Assembly: GCA_017654935.2 (NCBI GenBank)
Contig: CM065706.1
Coordinates: forward strand, 17,579,557-17,643,556
Length of the DNA: 64,000 bases
Reading direction: 5' to 3'
Source of the DNA: Phymorhynchus buccinoides
Taxonomy: Eukaryota > Mollusca > Gastropoda > Neogastropoda > Raphitomidae
Below are positions 53,036 to 62,981 of the stretch, piece by piece (within the stretch, counting starts at the first letter, position 1; each line of letters starts with the position of its first letter). The notes below the pieces were generated by a model. That model was given only the letters and a program-made list of their open reading frames with translations, made no database searches and was not told the DNA's origin. A program made the translations under genes and the position numbers.

Positions 53036-53345
53036 TTTGCTGTCCCATCTTCTGGGCTGTACAGTGGCGTTGCTCCCACACCGCTCATTCCGAATCCCAA
53101 TTCGCAGCTACACCCGGATTTGTTACAAGTCGCAGAAACCGAGACCAGCAGTCCAAGGGGGGCGAATCTATGTTAGGCCGTCAGGAGGCAACCAACCGAG
53201 GAGACACTGCACTTCTGCTGAGTCACCACGACCGTCCACCGACAGCTCCCCAGAACACACTGATCCCCATGACTTTGACCCGAACGCACCAAGGCACAGA
53301 CTGGATTGGAAACCGAAACTGAGGTCACCATGAGAGCAGGGCATG
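53036..53345 (+). other. Coding-like GC-rich segment, unidentified
   Basis: All three plus frames are open for 75-110 codons. One frame is basic and proline-rich (SESPRPSTDSSP / NAPRHRLDWKPKL), reminiscent of the end of a retroelement polyprotein. It does not match the expected POLR1E C-terminus. It begins after GGGCTGTACAG, which could be an acceptor. Function is unknown. Confidence 0.25.
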
Positions 53346-53806
53346 CAAAGCCACAGAATTTGAGACATTTTTTCATTTTTATGATTGATGGAAAATGAGG
53401 CCGATGATTTCTGTTACTCCATGCAATAAATGTTTCTGACATACAAAGCAAAAAGCATGGTATGCCGCCATGCTTATTTTTTTTAAATAAAAAAAGAAAG
53501 ACTTATTTAACACCCAACCGGAAATCAATGTTTTAACCTCCAGCAGAGACTACAATCATCATAAATCCATCAAATGTAATGACAATTCTCTGATATTTTG
53601 CAGGAATAATGTTTAATGTGTTCTTGTCACATTATAAACAATTAAGGTACATCACCATGTTTACTTTTTAAAAAAAAGAGGAAACGCATATCCAAATCCA
53701 CTGAAAAATCAAAATGTTGACTACGATCAGAGACTAAAATCACCATAAGTCTTTCAAAAGTAATTACAATTGCCTGAAACTTAGTAGGAATAACACAGAG
53801 ATAGAT

Positions 53807-53838
<32 letters not shown>

Positions 53839-53884
53839 AAGAAAAGAGAGAGAGAGAGAGAGAGAGAGATGCTCATATAAAGGG
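53346..53884. repeat. AT-rich stretch and (GA)n tract
   Basis: 53346-53795 is AT-rich. Two diverged ~190-bp segments (CTCCAGCAGAGACTACAATCATCATAA near 53538; GATCAGAGACTAAAATCACCATAA near 53726) look like a local duplication. (GA)n runs from 53799 to 53868. Confidence 0.7.
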
Positions 53885-53915
<31 letters not shown>

Positions 53916-55085
53916 CAACAACAACATACAGTATTTATACGGCGCTGAATCTTGATATAAATCAAATCAAAGCGCACACACACGTTAGCATTCATAGCGC
54001 ATTCAAACAAAAACGCAATACAAAGCGAACACACACGGATGACATAAATGGAACATAGCAGAAACAGACATAATGGCAAGAGAGAGAAGAGAAAGAGAGC
54101 GGAGCTTTAATGTCGGGGGAACAGGTGGGTTTTGAGGTTAGCTTTGAAAGCAGAGAGGGTCGGTCGCTGACGGAGGGAGAGAGGAAGTTTGTTCCAGGAG
54201 GTCGGTCCTGAGACAGCAAAAGAGCGCCGACCAACAGTTGAAAGCTTATACCTAGGGATCTGGAGAGAAAGAGGGTCAGAAACTGAACGTAAAGTGCGAG
54301 CTGGCGTGTAGATGGAAATATTGTCGCAGAGGTAAGATGGAGCAGCTTTATGGATAGATTTATAGCAAAGTGTGTTTAATTTATACTCAATTCTGTCTGC
54401 GACAGGAAGCCAGTGCAAAGAACGCAGAAGATCGAACTTTTTCTTCCTAAGGACAAGACGAGCAGCTGTGTTTTGAATACGCTGGAGACAAGATAGAGAA
54501 GAGACTGATAGGCCAGAAAGGAGAGCATTACAGTAGTCAATACGAGATAGGATGAGGGAAGTAACAAGCTTTGCTGTGGCTTCATCTGAGAGGTATTTAC
54601 GAATATAGCCAATGCGACGAATTTGATAGTAGCAGCACTGACAGGTCTGAGTTAGGAAACTCTGCATCGAAAGAGTATTGTCCAAAGTGACACCTAAGTT
54701 TTTGACTGAGTCTGAGAGGGGAATGATATTGTTACCCAGTTGGATTGACTCTATGGAAACAGAGGCTAGTTTGTTTTTTGTCAAGTCAACTTTATTCCAA
54801 AAAACCCTGGGGGCACAAGCATTGCTTCGGTTTTTTCACCATTTAATTGAAGTTTATTTTGAACCATCCAGTTTTGAATATCAATATAGCAGTTGTTACT
54901 TTCTGTAAGAATGGAATCTAGATCTTCAGGGGTTGTACTGTTTTGGAGTTGTGAGTCATCTGCATAGAAGTGATGTTTCATGTTGTGCTGGTCGATGACA
55001 TTGGCAAGAGGTGACGTATACAAAGTAAACAAGACAGGACCAAGCACAGACCCCTGGGGGACTCCACAAGAAAGCCTAACCTGTT
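53885..55085 (-). mobile_element. L2/CR1-type LINE, 5'-truncated, with 3' microsatellite
   Basis: 55080-54782 encodes [27 protein letters not shown] and [18 protein letters not shown]. After a frameshift at about 54782, 54784-54107 encodes VKNLGVTLDNTLSM, LILSRIDYCNALLSGL, LQRIQNTAARLVLR, LRSLHWLPVADRIEYKL and SWNKLPLSLRQRPTLSAFK. These are RT palm, thumb and C-terminus with the catalytic YADD. The 3' end GCGCTTTGATTTGATTTATA...AGCGCCGTATAAATA, followed by TTG/TG repeats, is L2-like. It is truncated 5' at the (AC)n. Confidence 0.92.
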
Positions 55086-55087
55086 CG

Positions 55088-55097
55088 GACACACACA

Positions 55098-55155
<58 letters not shown>
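55088..55155. repeat. (AC)n microsatellite
   Basis: An AC tract with one AT interruption at 55104; it marks the 5' truncation of the LINE. Confidence 0.97.
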
Positions 55156-55156
<1 letters not shown>

Positions 55157-55189
55157 GTGTGTACGCACACTCACGCAGGCATGCTTGCA

Positions 55190-55375
55190 TGGATAAACAG
55201 AAACAGAGGGACACAGAGAGAGACAGTGACAAAGAGAAAGTGACAGAAAAAGAAGAGAAAGAAAGCTAGTACTGGAGACAATCCGTGCAGCGGAGACAAT
55301 CTGTGCCGTCTTAGGCGGCACGGATTGTCTCGGAGACAATTTGTGCAGCGGAGACAATCCGTGCCGCCACAGGGG
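55190..55375 (-). repeat. Inverted copy of the 49-bp array edge and CT-rich flank
   Basis: The reverse complement reads the CT-rich flank of 52946-53035 and the inverted-arrangement start of the 49-bp array (GCACGGATTGTCTCCGCTGC, ACAAATTGTCTCCGAGACAA), as at 51655-51770. Confidence 0.85.
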
Positions 55376-55830
55376 GTCAACCACTTCTTGGACATGTATG
55401 GCCACAATCAATATGCTGATCATTTTGCCATAGAACCATGGGGGGTCAACCACTTCTTGGACATGTATGGCCACAATCAATATGCTGATCATTTTGCCAT
55501 AGAACCACAGGGGGTCAACCACTTCTTGGACATGTATGGCCACAATCAATATGCTGATCATTTTGCCATAGAACCACAGGGGGTCAACCACTTCTTGGAC
55601 ATGTATGGCCACAATCAATATGCTGATCATTTTGCCATAGAACCATGGGGGGTCAACCACTTCTTGGACATGTATGGCCACAATCAATATGCTGATCATT
55701 TTGCCATAGAACCACAGGGGGTCAACCACTTCTTGGACATGTATGGCCACAATCAATATGCTGATCATTTTGCCATAGAACCAGTCAACCATGGACATGT
55801 ATGGCCACAATCAATATGCTGATCAACCAC
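55376..55830 (+). repeat. 69-bp minisatellite, ~6.5 copies
   Basis: The unit runs GGGGTCAACCACTTCTTGG, ACATGTATGGCCACAATCAA, TATGCTGATCATTTTGCCAT, AGAACCA(CA/TG)G. Single diverged units occur at 51538 and 38300. The unit is 23 codons and stop-free on both strands. Confidence 0.95.
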
Positions 55831-56000
55831 TTCTGTGGAAAGAAAGGGCCTTGAGTAGGCCAGAGAAAGAATTTTGAGAATTAAAAAAGAGAACAAGATA
55901 ATAGAGAATCACAAGCCAAAAAAAAAGCTGAGTTAGGGATAGGGTTAGAGGATGGATGGATGATGATGAGATTAGCGTCCTATTAGGCGTAACCTCTTAA
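55831..56000. other. Dispersed repeat flank before the gap
   Basis: GAAAGAAAGGGCCTTGAGTA, GGCCAGAGAAAG and TTGAGAATTAA form the uninterrupted paralogue of the site hit by the TTAA element at 38385. GAGATTAGCGTCCTATTAGG is the inverted LINE tail seen at 17895. Confidence 0.7.
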
Positions 56001-56500
56001 NNNNNNNNNNNNNNNNNNNNNNNNNNNNNNNNNNNNNNNNNNNNNNNNNNNNNNNNNNNNNNNNNNNNNNNNNNNNNNNNNNNNNNNNNNNNNNNNNNNN
56101 NNNNNNNNNNNNNNNNNNNNNNNNNNNNNNNNNNNNNNNNNNNNNNNNNNNNNNNNNNNNNNNNNNNNNNNNNNNNNNNNNNNNNNNNNNNNNNNNNNNN
56201 NNNNNNNNNNNNNNNNNNNNNNNNNNNNNNNNNNNNNNNNNNNNNNNNNNNNNNNNNNNNNNNNNNNNNNNNNNNNNNNNNNNNNNNNNNNNNNNNNNNN
56301 NNNNNNNNNNNNNNNNNNNNNNNNNNNNNNNNNNNNNNNNNNNNNNNNNNNNNNNNNNNNNNNNNNNNNNNNNNNNNNNNNNNNNNNNNNNNNNNNNNNN
56401 NNNNNNNNNNNNNNNNNNNNNNNNNNNNNNNNNNNNNNNNNNNNNNNNNNNNNNNNNNNNNNNNNNNNNNNNNNNNNNNNNNNNNNNNNNNNNNNNNNNN
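56001..56500. other. Assembly gap (500 N)
   Basis: Exactly 500 N, probably a fixed-size scaffold gap. Adjacency of the two sides is not proven by sequence. Confidence 0.98.
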
Positions 56501-56950
56501 TATCGCTTATAGCACTTTTTCATATTCGGTCTTTTGGGGTTATTCTTTCCCTACTGTCTCGTCTTGAAGTTGGTTTGGGGTAGTTTCTCGGTTCAAATTA
56601 GATTAAAAAATGGAAGTTACCTACCTTAAACACAACTATATTTTTGTTCTTGTCTCAGTCCTTAGGTATTAATGTGGTCTATCAGTAACAAATAGAACAT
56701 ACTGTTTATAGTCACGAATGTAACACTTTAAGAAGAAACAGGACTTAATATTATTTAAATCTACAACTATAACTGTCATTAAACCCCTCTATTCAATATG
56801 GAGCAGCCATGCCGTGTTTACCAGCGTTTCCCTACCGGAACTAAGTGTCCTACCGGGCACACAACATCAGTCTTTAACTATCCGTTTTCATTCGAATCAG
56901 TGCTATAGGGCGTTACTCTACTTCTCTGCCTCTCCTCTCTATTAAAACAA
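56501..56950. other. No recognised feature
   Basis: AT-rich sequence after the gap. Confidence 0.4.
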
Positions 56951-56970
56951 TTTTTTTCTCCCCCCCCCCG

Positions 56971-57004
<34 letters not shown>

Positions 57005-57813
57005 GGCTCTCTCTCTTCTCTCTCTCTCGTCTCTCTCATCTCTCTCTCCTCTCATTCTCTCTCCTCTCTCTCTCTTCTTTCTTGACACCTTCTGCTCTTT
57101 CCCTCAGACCATTCCGTTTCTCTCTTTGCCTGTCATCCCTGTTCTATTTCTTTCTCTGCCCCCACCACTCTCTTCCCCTCCTCCTTACTTCCTCTCCCAT
57201 TTTTCTTACTTTTCTTTACCTTCTTCTTTTCTTGACTCAAATTTTCCGTCTTTACTGCATGCTCCTTAATATATTCTGTCCCTTTCTCCCTTTGTTACGT
57301 GTCTATGTACAACGCTGAAATTCACATTTGTTTGTTTATATTTGATTATGTTGGGTTCCTTTTTTCTTTTGATTTGGCATTGTTGTTCCGTTTATTGAAT
57401 TCTTGTTTAGTTGTCTTTTTCTTTTTCTTCTTTTTTCTTGTTCTCGAAGATTGGATGACCAAAGTTTGTATAGTATTCTGTTCCCGAAGAACAATCATTC
57501 ATTTATTCATTCATTCATTTATTTATTCATCATTCTTTCTTCATAACTTTTATTTATTTGTTTCACATTCATTCATTCTTTCTTCCATTCTTTCATTCAT
57601 TCTTTTGTGTTCGAATTTGGTTTGTTTCCTGTGTATGATTGTGCTTGTCATTCTCAGTTTCTCAGTCTCTGTCTCCCCGTATCTGTCTGTCTGTTTGTCG
57701 CCGTTCTCACTCTGTCTCGCTCTCCTCTCTCTCTCTCTTCTCTCTCTCTCATCTCTCCTTCTCTCTCATCCTCTAACTATCTCCTCTCTCTCTTCCGCCC
57801 TTCACTCTCTCTC

Positions 57814-57847
<34 letters not shown>

Positions 57848-58110
57848 CCTCGTCTCTCTTCTCATCTTCACTCTCTCTCTCATCTCTCTCTTCTCTCTCT
57901 CTTCTCTCTCTCTCTCTCAAATCTTATCTTGTTAATAAAGTTGGTAAGTGCTCTCTCTCTCTGCTCTCTCTCTCCTCTCCTCTCACCGCATCGTCTCTCT
58001 TCTCTCTCTCTCTCTCTATCTCTCCTCTCTCTCTCCCTCTCTCTCTCCTCGTCTCTCTCTCTCTCTCTCTCTCGTCTCTCTCTCTCTCTGCTCGTGCGTA
58101 CACGCGCATA
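56951..58110. repeat. CT-rich low-complexity region
   Basis: Long (TC)n runs with scattered G and A (56960-57085, 57700-58095) separated by T-rich DNA (57290-57620, including (ATTC)n at 57495-57605). The 295- and 257-codon Leu/Ser-rich frames here follow from composition. Confidence 0.9.
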
Positions 58111-58459
58111 TGCGTTTGCGTGTGTGTGTGTGTTTGTGTATCTGTCGTGTGTGTGTTTTTTGTGTTTGTGTGGGATGTGTGTGTGACGCGTGCGTGTGTG
58201 CGATTCGCGTTTGTGCGATTGGTACTTGCGCGTGCGTGCACGCGCGCGTGTGTGCACTTTATACAGTCCAAATACGTCTTTACTTATGAATTGCACGACA
58301 TTAAAAGTGATCCATCCATGCTTCTTTTCACTCAATCGTTAGTTCACTCAGTCGTCCTATCTTTCTTCTGTCATTTGTAGTGTAGCCTCACTATCCGCCG
58401 CTTCTCTCTCTCTCTCTCTCTCTCCTCCTCTCCCTCTCAATCGCTCTTCATCTCTCATC

Positions 58460-58494
<35 letters not shown>

Positions 58495-59394
58495 CCCCCC
58501 CTCTCTATCCCCCCTCTCCTCTTGTCTGAGATGCACTGCTGGCCTCGCTCTCCTTTGGTGGGGGCTGTTGGATGCGTCTGGTTTTAGAGTGGTTGTTTGT
58601 TTTTTCCGTTGGGCTCTGCAGTCCATAAAACGGGCCAGGTACACGCCGATGGGACATTTGTGCAGACTCCTTTGCCATCGTATCGGATTATCACAACCGG
58701 GATTGCGTCCATATGTATACCTATGTATCCTCTCACCAGTAACACACAAGAACTTTCAGGCTGGAGCAGGGCCTTGGCTCTCTAGTGTTGATAAGGGCAG
58801 GCGTGCTTTGGTGGCAATCTGGGTCCTATCAGTACTTCGGTGTTTATTTCTTTTCTTTTTATTTCTATCTCTGTTGTTGTCTGTCCTTTCTGTCAGTGTC
58901 TTCCTGTCTGTCTCTCTGTCTGTCTGTGTGTGTCTCTCTCTCTGTGTCTGTCTCTCTCTCTGTATTATATATCTCTTCAATAATTGTCTGAATACACTAT
59001 TTAATGTAAGACAAGGCTATGAAATGCACTCATTCTGAGCATTTTAACAGTTATTTATCGATAATAGTGCATACAAATATAAACTTAACGCTGTTCTTTC
59101 GTCCATAGTAGTTTTTTTTAAAATTGCAATACAAATCGTTTTCCGGCGGTCTCGAGATTTTCTTTATACAAACTAAAAAATAATCCTTTTTGGCAGTTAC
59201 AACCGTTACAACTTGGGGTCGTCCATTGAATGTTTTTGTTTTTCGGTGTGTGTGGTGGGCTGAGATCCATTGCATAGCTATTTCCATTTTTGTATCTATG
59301 TTCAATTTTTAAGAGCTAGCGCAAAGCTAGTACCGTAACCCTAGTACCTGCAACGATTCTAAGACTGGTACCGCCAAGTCCGTACTGCCTGAGT
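58111..59394. other. GT-rich and CT-rich patches; rest unrecognised
   Basis: GT-rich at 58115-58260 and CT-rich at 58400-58520. 58520-58800 is of balanced composition without a recognised motif. A TCTG-rich tract lies at 58870-58975. Confidence 0.5.
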
Positions 59395-59670
59395 ATACCG
59401 GTTTTATCGCCGTGTCCGCAAATATTATATTATTAGTTTTTGTCTGTGTCCCCTCCTTCCATCCTTCTTCTCTCATCAGTTAACCCCCCCCCGCCACCGC
59501 CCCCCCCCCCCCCCCAAACACCCCCCCCCCCACCGATAAACGCCTAGTACCATTCACGCCTAGTACCGGTGATGCCAAGTACCGGTAATGCTGAGTAGCG
59601 GTTTTGCCGGGTCCGCAAAATATTATATTATTGCTTTTGTCTGTGTCCCTCCTTCCATCCTCTTGTCTCG
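59395..59670 (+). repeat. Two-copy ~200-bp tandem duplication
   Basis: GGTTTT(A)TCGCCGTGTCCGCA, AATATTATATTATTAG, TTTTGTCTGTGTCCC and TCCTTCCATCCT recur 200 bp apart (59399 and 59599), separated by a poly-C tract (59485-59532) and repeated GCCTAGTACC/GCCAAGTACCGG phrases. Confidence 0.8.
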
Positions 59671-60087
59671 TCCCGATTAAGATAAACGGGGGGGGGTATA
59701 TAATAAAAGAAGTGGAGAAAGAAAAACCCCCCACACGTACCCGAACCCCCCACCAACCAACCATCAGTGTTTTTTTGTATAAGCCATATCCCTAAAGTAT
59801 TCATATCCACTTGTCTGCAATTTGTAAATGTCTGTTTTTAGTTGTGGTGCACTCACAAAGTAGCGTACCCCCAAAACGCGTACGTCGCAATAGTCGGCAC
59901 ACCAGTGTGTGTTGCGAGCGCGCGTGTGTGTCAGCTAAAATCTTGTTCCAATTGTGCTTTATGGGGTATTTTGTGGTCAAAACAACAGTAGTATTCCATT
60001 CTGCCATGTAATTGTTTTATTTGGTTTCTTAGCTGTGGTGCACTCACAACGTAACACTCACTCTCTTTGAATGTGTATGCATTCAGA
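59671..60087. other. Upstream of the 60-kb pseudogene
   Basis: A phrase TTAG(T/C)TGTGGTGCACTCACAA occurs at 59837 and 60030, a short duplication. GTGTATGCATTCAG at 60073-60086 could be an acceptor. No upstream coding part of the pseudogene was found. Confidence 0.5.
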
Positions 60088-62538
60088 AAATGTGTGGCAT
60101 CTTTTTCAGCTACGACCACCCAAATTATGCGAGGTACACTGCAGTGTACCTTGAAACGTTGCTTAACCTCCCGTCCTCACACCCTGGAGCTGAAGACCTC
60201 TTGAAAGACAAAGGCTTCAGTGTGAACAGATCTCAAAAGCCTAGTTCAAGAACTGCTGTTGACATTACGATTGAACAAACGATCAATCGACATGCAAAAA
60301 GCCAGAGTGGGATCAAAGGGTTCAGCCGAAATCAAGCAGCCTACTACAGATGGATGACAACAAGGCATGACAGAGGACTCTTCTATCAGGCAACTCTGTT
60401 GTTGGCTGATATGGACAATCAGGAATCTGCAGCTCAAAAAGACCTTCGACCATCACAGATCATCCAAAGTGACCAAGACACAGCAAAGGTCATCCAAGCT
60501 GTGAAAAACTATTTGAATCCCTTTGATGCGGAGAACAAGGATGAGCTCTATTGCTTATCGTCAGGAGTGCCAGCCCCGGAAGACGTTGCTAAAGACCTGC
60601 TCAGTGCTAAGCAGAAAGGAGAGGAAGCGTACAGAGCATTTTTTCAGGACAGACTGATGAACAAATCTGTGGCTTTCAATGATTCCATCAAGAAACTGAA
60701 CCTAAAAACATTTGTGAAGACAGCAAAGAAGGTGACCGTGACTGGCAAGGCAAAGACAAGACAGATCACTGCAGAGTGAGACGTGTTCTCACAGCTTGTT
60801 CTCTTGGCAGTCAAGCACAACTTGAGTCTGGAAAAGGCGCTTCAGTTCCCACTTGGCCCAGTTCCTTGGGCGCTTGCCACAGCTGATGGAACACCTACCA
60901 AAACTGACAAGTCAAAACTAATGCACCACTTAGAAGCTGGGTCCTACCTAGCTGATAGACCTGTGCTGGCAACCAACACCTACATCATGGATGGAAACGC
61001 TCTGCTCCAAGCACAAGTGACTCTGCCACCAACATTTGGAGAACTTGCAGAAAACGTCTTTGCACAGCTTCCCAAGGCGCCTCGTGTTGATTTTGTGACA
61101 GATTCTTACTTCCCAGAGTCAATCAAAAGTCTGGAGAGAAGAAGGAGGCGGGAATCAGACGTGCTCTTACTCAAAGGGCCTGCAACGAGAAAGTCCCCAG
61201 AGACTGGAAGGGGTTCATGGCAAACGATGAAAACAAGCTAGCTCTCATAAGAGTTCTTCTCCAAGAATGGAGGAAGGATAAATATGCTTCCAAGCTTCAA
61301 GGAAGACAAGTTCTCTTCGTCTGTGAACAGACATGTACACGCCTGGAGAGCATCAATGGGGAGAAGCCGCTAGCAGAGGATTTGGAAGAACTCTGCTCAA
61401 CACATGAAGAGGCTGATGTCAAGATCATATACCACTGTCTTCATGTTTCTGCCAGCTGTGCAAATAATGCTACAATCTGCGTGAGATCACCTGATACTGA
61501 TGTGTTTGTGTTGCTCCTGAAATTTTCAAACAACATGGAACAGAAAGTACTCTTTGATACGGGGTACGGAGACAAAAGAAGACTCGTTAAACAAAAGAAG
61601 ACTCATTGATGTGAAAGCCATTGTTGAAGACATTGGGCATGAATTCTGCTGTGCCCTCCCAGCTCTACATGCGTATACAGGCTGCGACACCACGAGTGCA
61701 TTCGTGAGAAAAGGGAAGGCATCAGCACTGAAACTCCTACAAAGGCATCCAGACTTTCTCGATGCTTTCTTCCATCTTGGATCTGAAGAATATGTCCCAG
61801 AGTTCCTCTTTGAGAAGCTGGAGCACTTCACCTGCTGTCTGTATGGATCACCCATGCACAAGAATATCAATGAGCTGCGCCATCAGAAGTTCGCACAACG
61901 CTTCAATCCTACATCTGCTGCCTTGCTGAATAGCTATGATGGCATTGATATGAGCCTTCTGCCACCTTGCAGCGATTCACTCAGGATGCATCTGAAGAGA
62001 GTGAATTATCAGACACTCATCTGGCTCTCAGCAGACAACCCAACTGCAAGCATTCCTTGCTGAATAGCTATGATGGCATTGATATGAGCCTTCTGCCACC
62101 TTGCAGGGATTCACTCAGGATGCATCTGAAGAGAGTGAATGATCAGACACTCATCTGGCTCTCAGCAGACAACCCAACTGCAAGCATTCCTTGCTGAATA
62201 GCTATGATGGCATTGATATGAGCCTTCTGCCACCTTGCAGGGATTCACTCAGGATGCATCTGAAGAGAGTGAATGATCAGACACTCATCTGGCTCTCAGC
62301 AGACAACCCAACTGCAAGCATTCCAAAGCCAGAAGGAAATGGTTGGGAGCTCGTTGATGGAAAGCTGGATTTGAAGTGGACGGGCGGTTATTTCATGCCA
62401 CAAGAGCTGGCGGAGATCCTTGTTGAAGAGCCGGACACCCATGAGGATCCTAAGCAGGCAGAAGAGGAGCCTGGCTCAGAACCTGAGTCCGACATGGACA
62501 ATGTTGATGAATACTTTACTGATGAAGAAGATGACTGA
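60088..62538 (+). pseudogene. Decayed member of a multicopy invertebrate family (possible PIN/FEN-like nuclease core)
   Basis: The protein family is widespread and multicopy in molluscs and cnidarians. Landmarks in order: NYARYTAVYLETL, SSRTAVDITIEQTINRHAKS, FPLGPVPWALATADG with KTDKSKLMHHLE, PRDWKGFMANDENK, EEADVKIIYHC, SPDTDVFVLLL, LPALHAYTGCDTTSAF and RKGKASALKLLQ, ending in an acidic tail (DNVDEYFTDEEDD). EEAD, DTD and GCDT followed by GK...ALKLL resemble the acidic residues and helix-hairpin-helix of FEN-type nucleases; this is inference. It is broken by TGA at 60777 (probably from CGA), a frameshift near 61190, a 19-bp duplication at 61572-61609 and a 134-bp triplication at 61923-62324. 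The N-terminus appears missing. Decay looks young because all blocks remain readable. Confidence 0.8.
61923..62324 (+). repeat. 134-bp tandem triplication inside the pseudogene
   Basis: Three copies (61923-62056, 62057-62190, 62191-62324) begin TTGCTGAATAGCTATGATGG and end CAACTGCAAGCATTCC. They differ by very few bases (GCAGCGATT/GCAGGGATT, AATTATCAG/AATGATCAG). 134 is not divisible by 3, so each copy changes frame; removing two copies restores one frame. Confidence 0.97.
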
Positions 62539-62605
62539 GTTGTGTGATACAAAAGATCGCTGAGCCCTCATCTCAACAGTACATTGACTCTTATGCATAG
62601 CCCCG

Positions 62606-62609
<4 letters not shown>

Positions 62610-62692
<83 letters not shown>

Positions 62693-62706
62693 TGGTGTGT
62701 GTGTGT
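62610..62706. repeat. (GT)n microsatellite
   Basis: About 40 GT units with small interruptions after 62685. Confidence 0.97.
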
Positions 62707-62981
62707 TTCTGCCATACCCAATGTAGCCCTAAGTGGTGTCAAAGCGTTATCATGCTCACAGTCACGCCATAATATTGCTAAATTCTAAAATTATCTATGG
62801 AAAAAGTGATAAGCTTTGCATGGCTACGTTCGTGACATTTTTCCCCATGATTTTATATTATTTTCAGTTTATAATAACAACAAAACAAAATAAATGAGCA
62901 TGAATACAATGCTAACAATGTATTGAGCATATAGATGTTCCAAAAACATGACAGACTTGAAAGTTTAGTTGAAAACCAATG
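62707..62981. other. No recognised feature
   Basis: AT-rich spacer between microsatellite and array. Confidence 0.45.

Noticed and set aside
51601..53333. 573-, 461- and 359-codon frames rich in Cys, Leu and Arg
   Set aside because: They are readings of the 49-bp minisatellite in several frames, with no domain or codon bias.
57299..58380. 295- and 257-codon Leu/Ser-rich membrane-like proteins
   Set aside because: They arise from (TC)n low-complexity DNA read in frame; no family motif.
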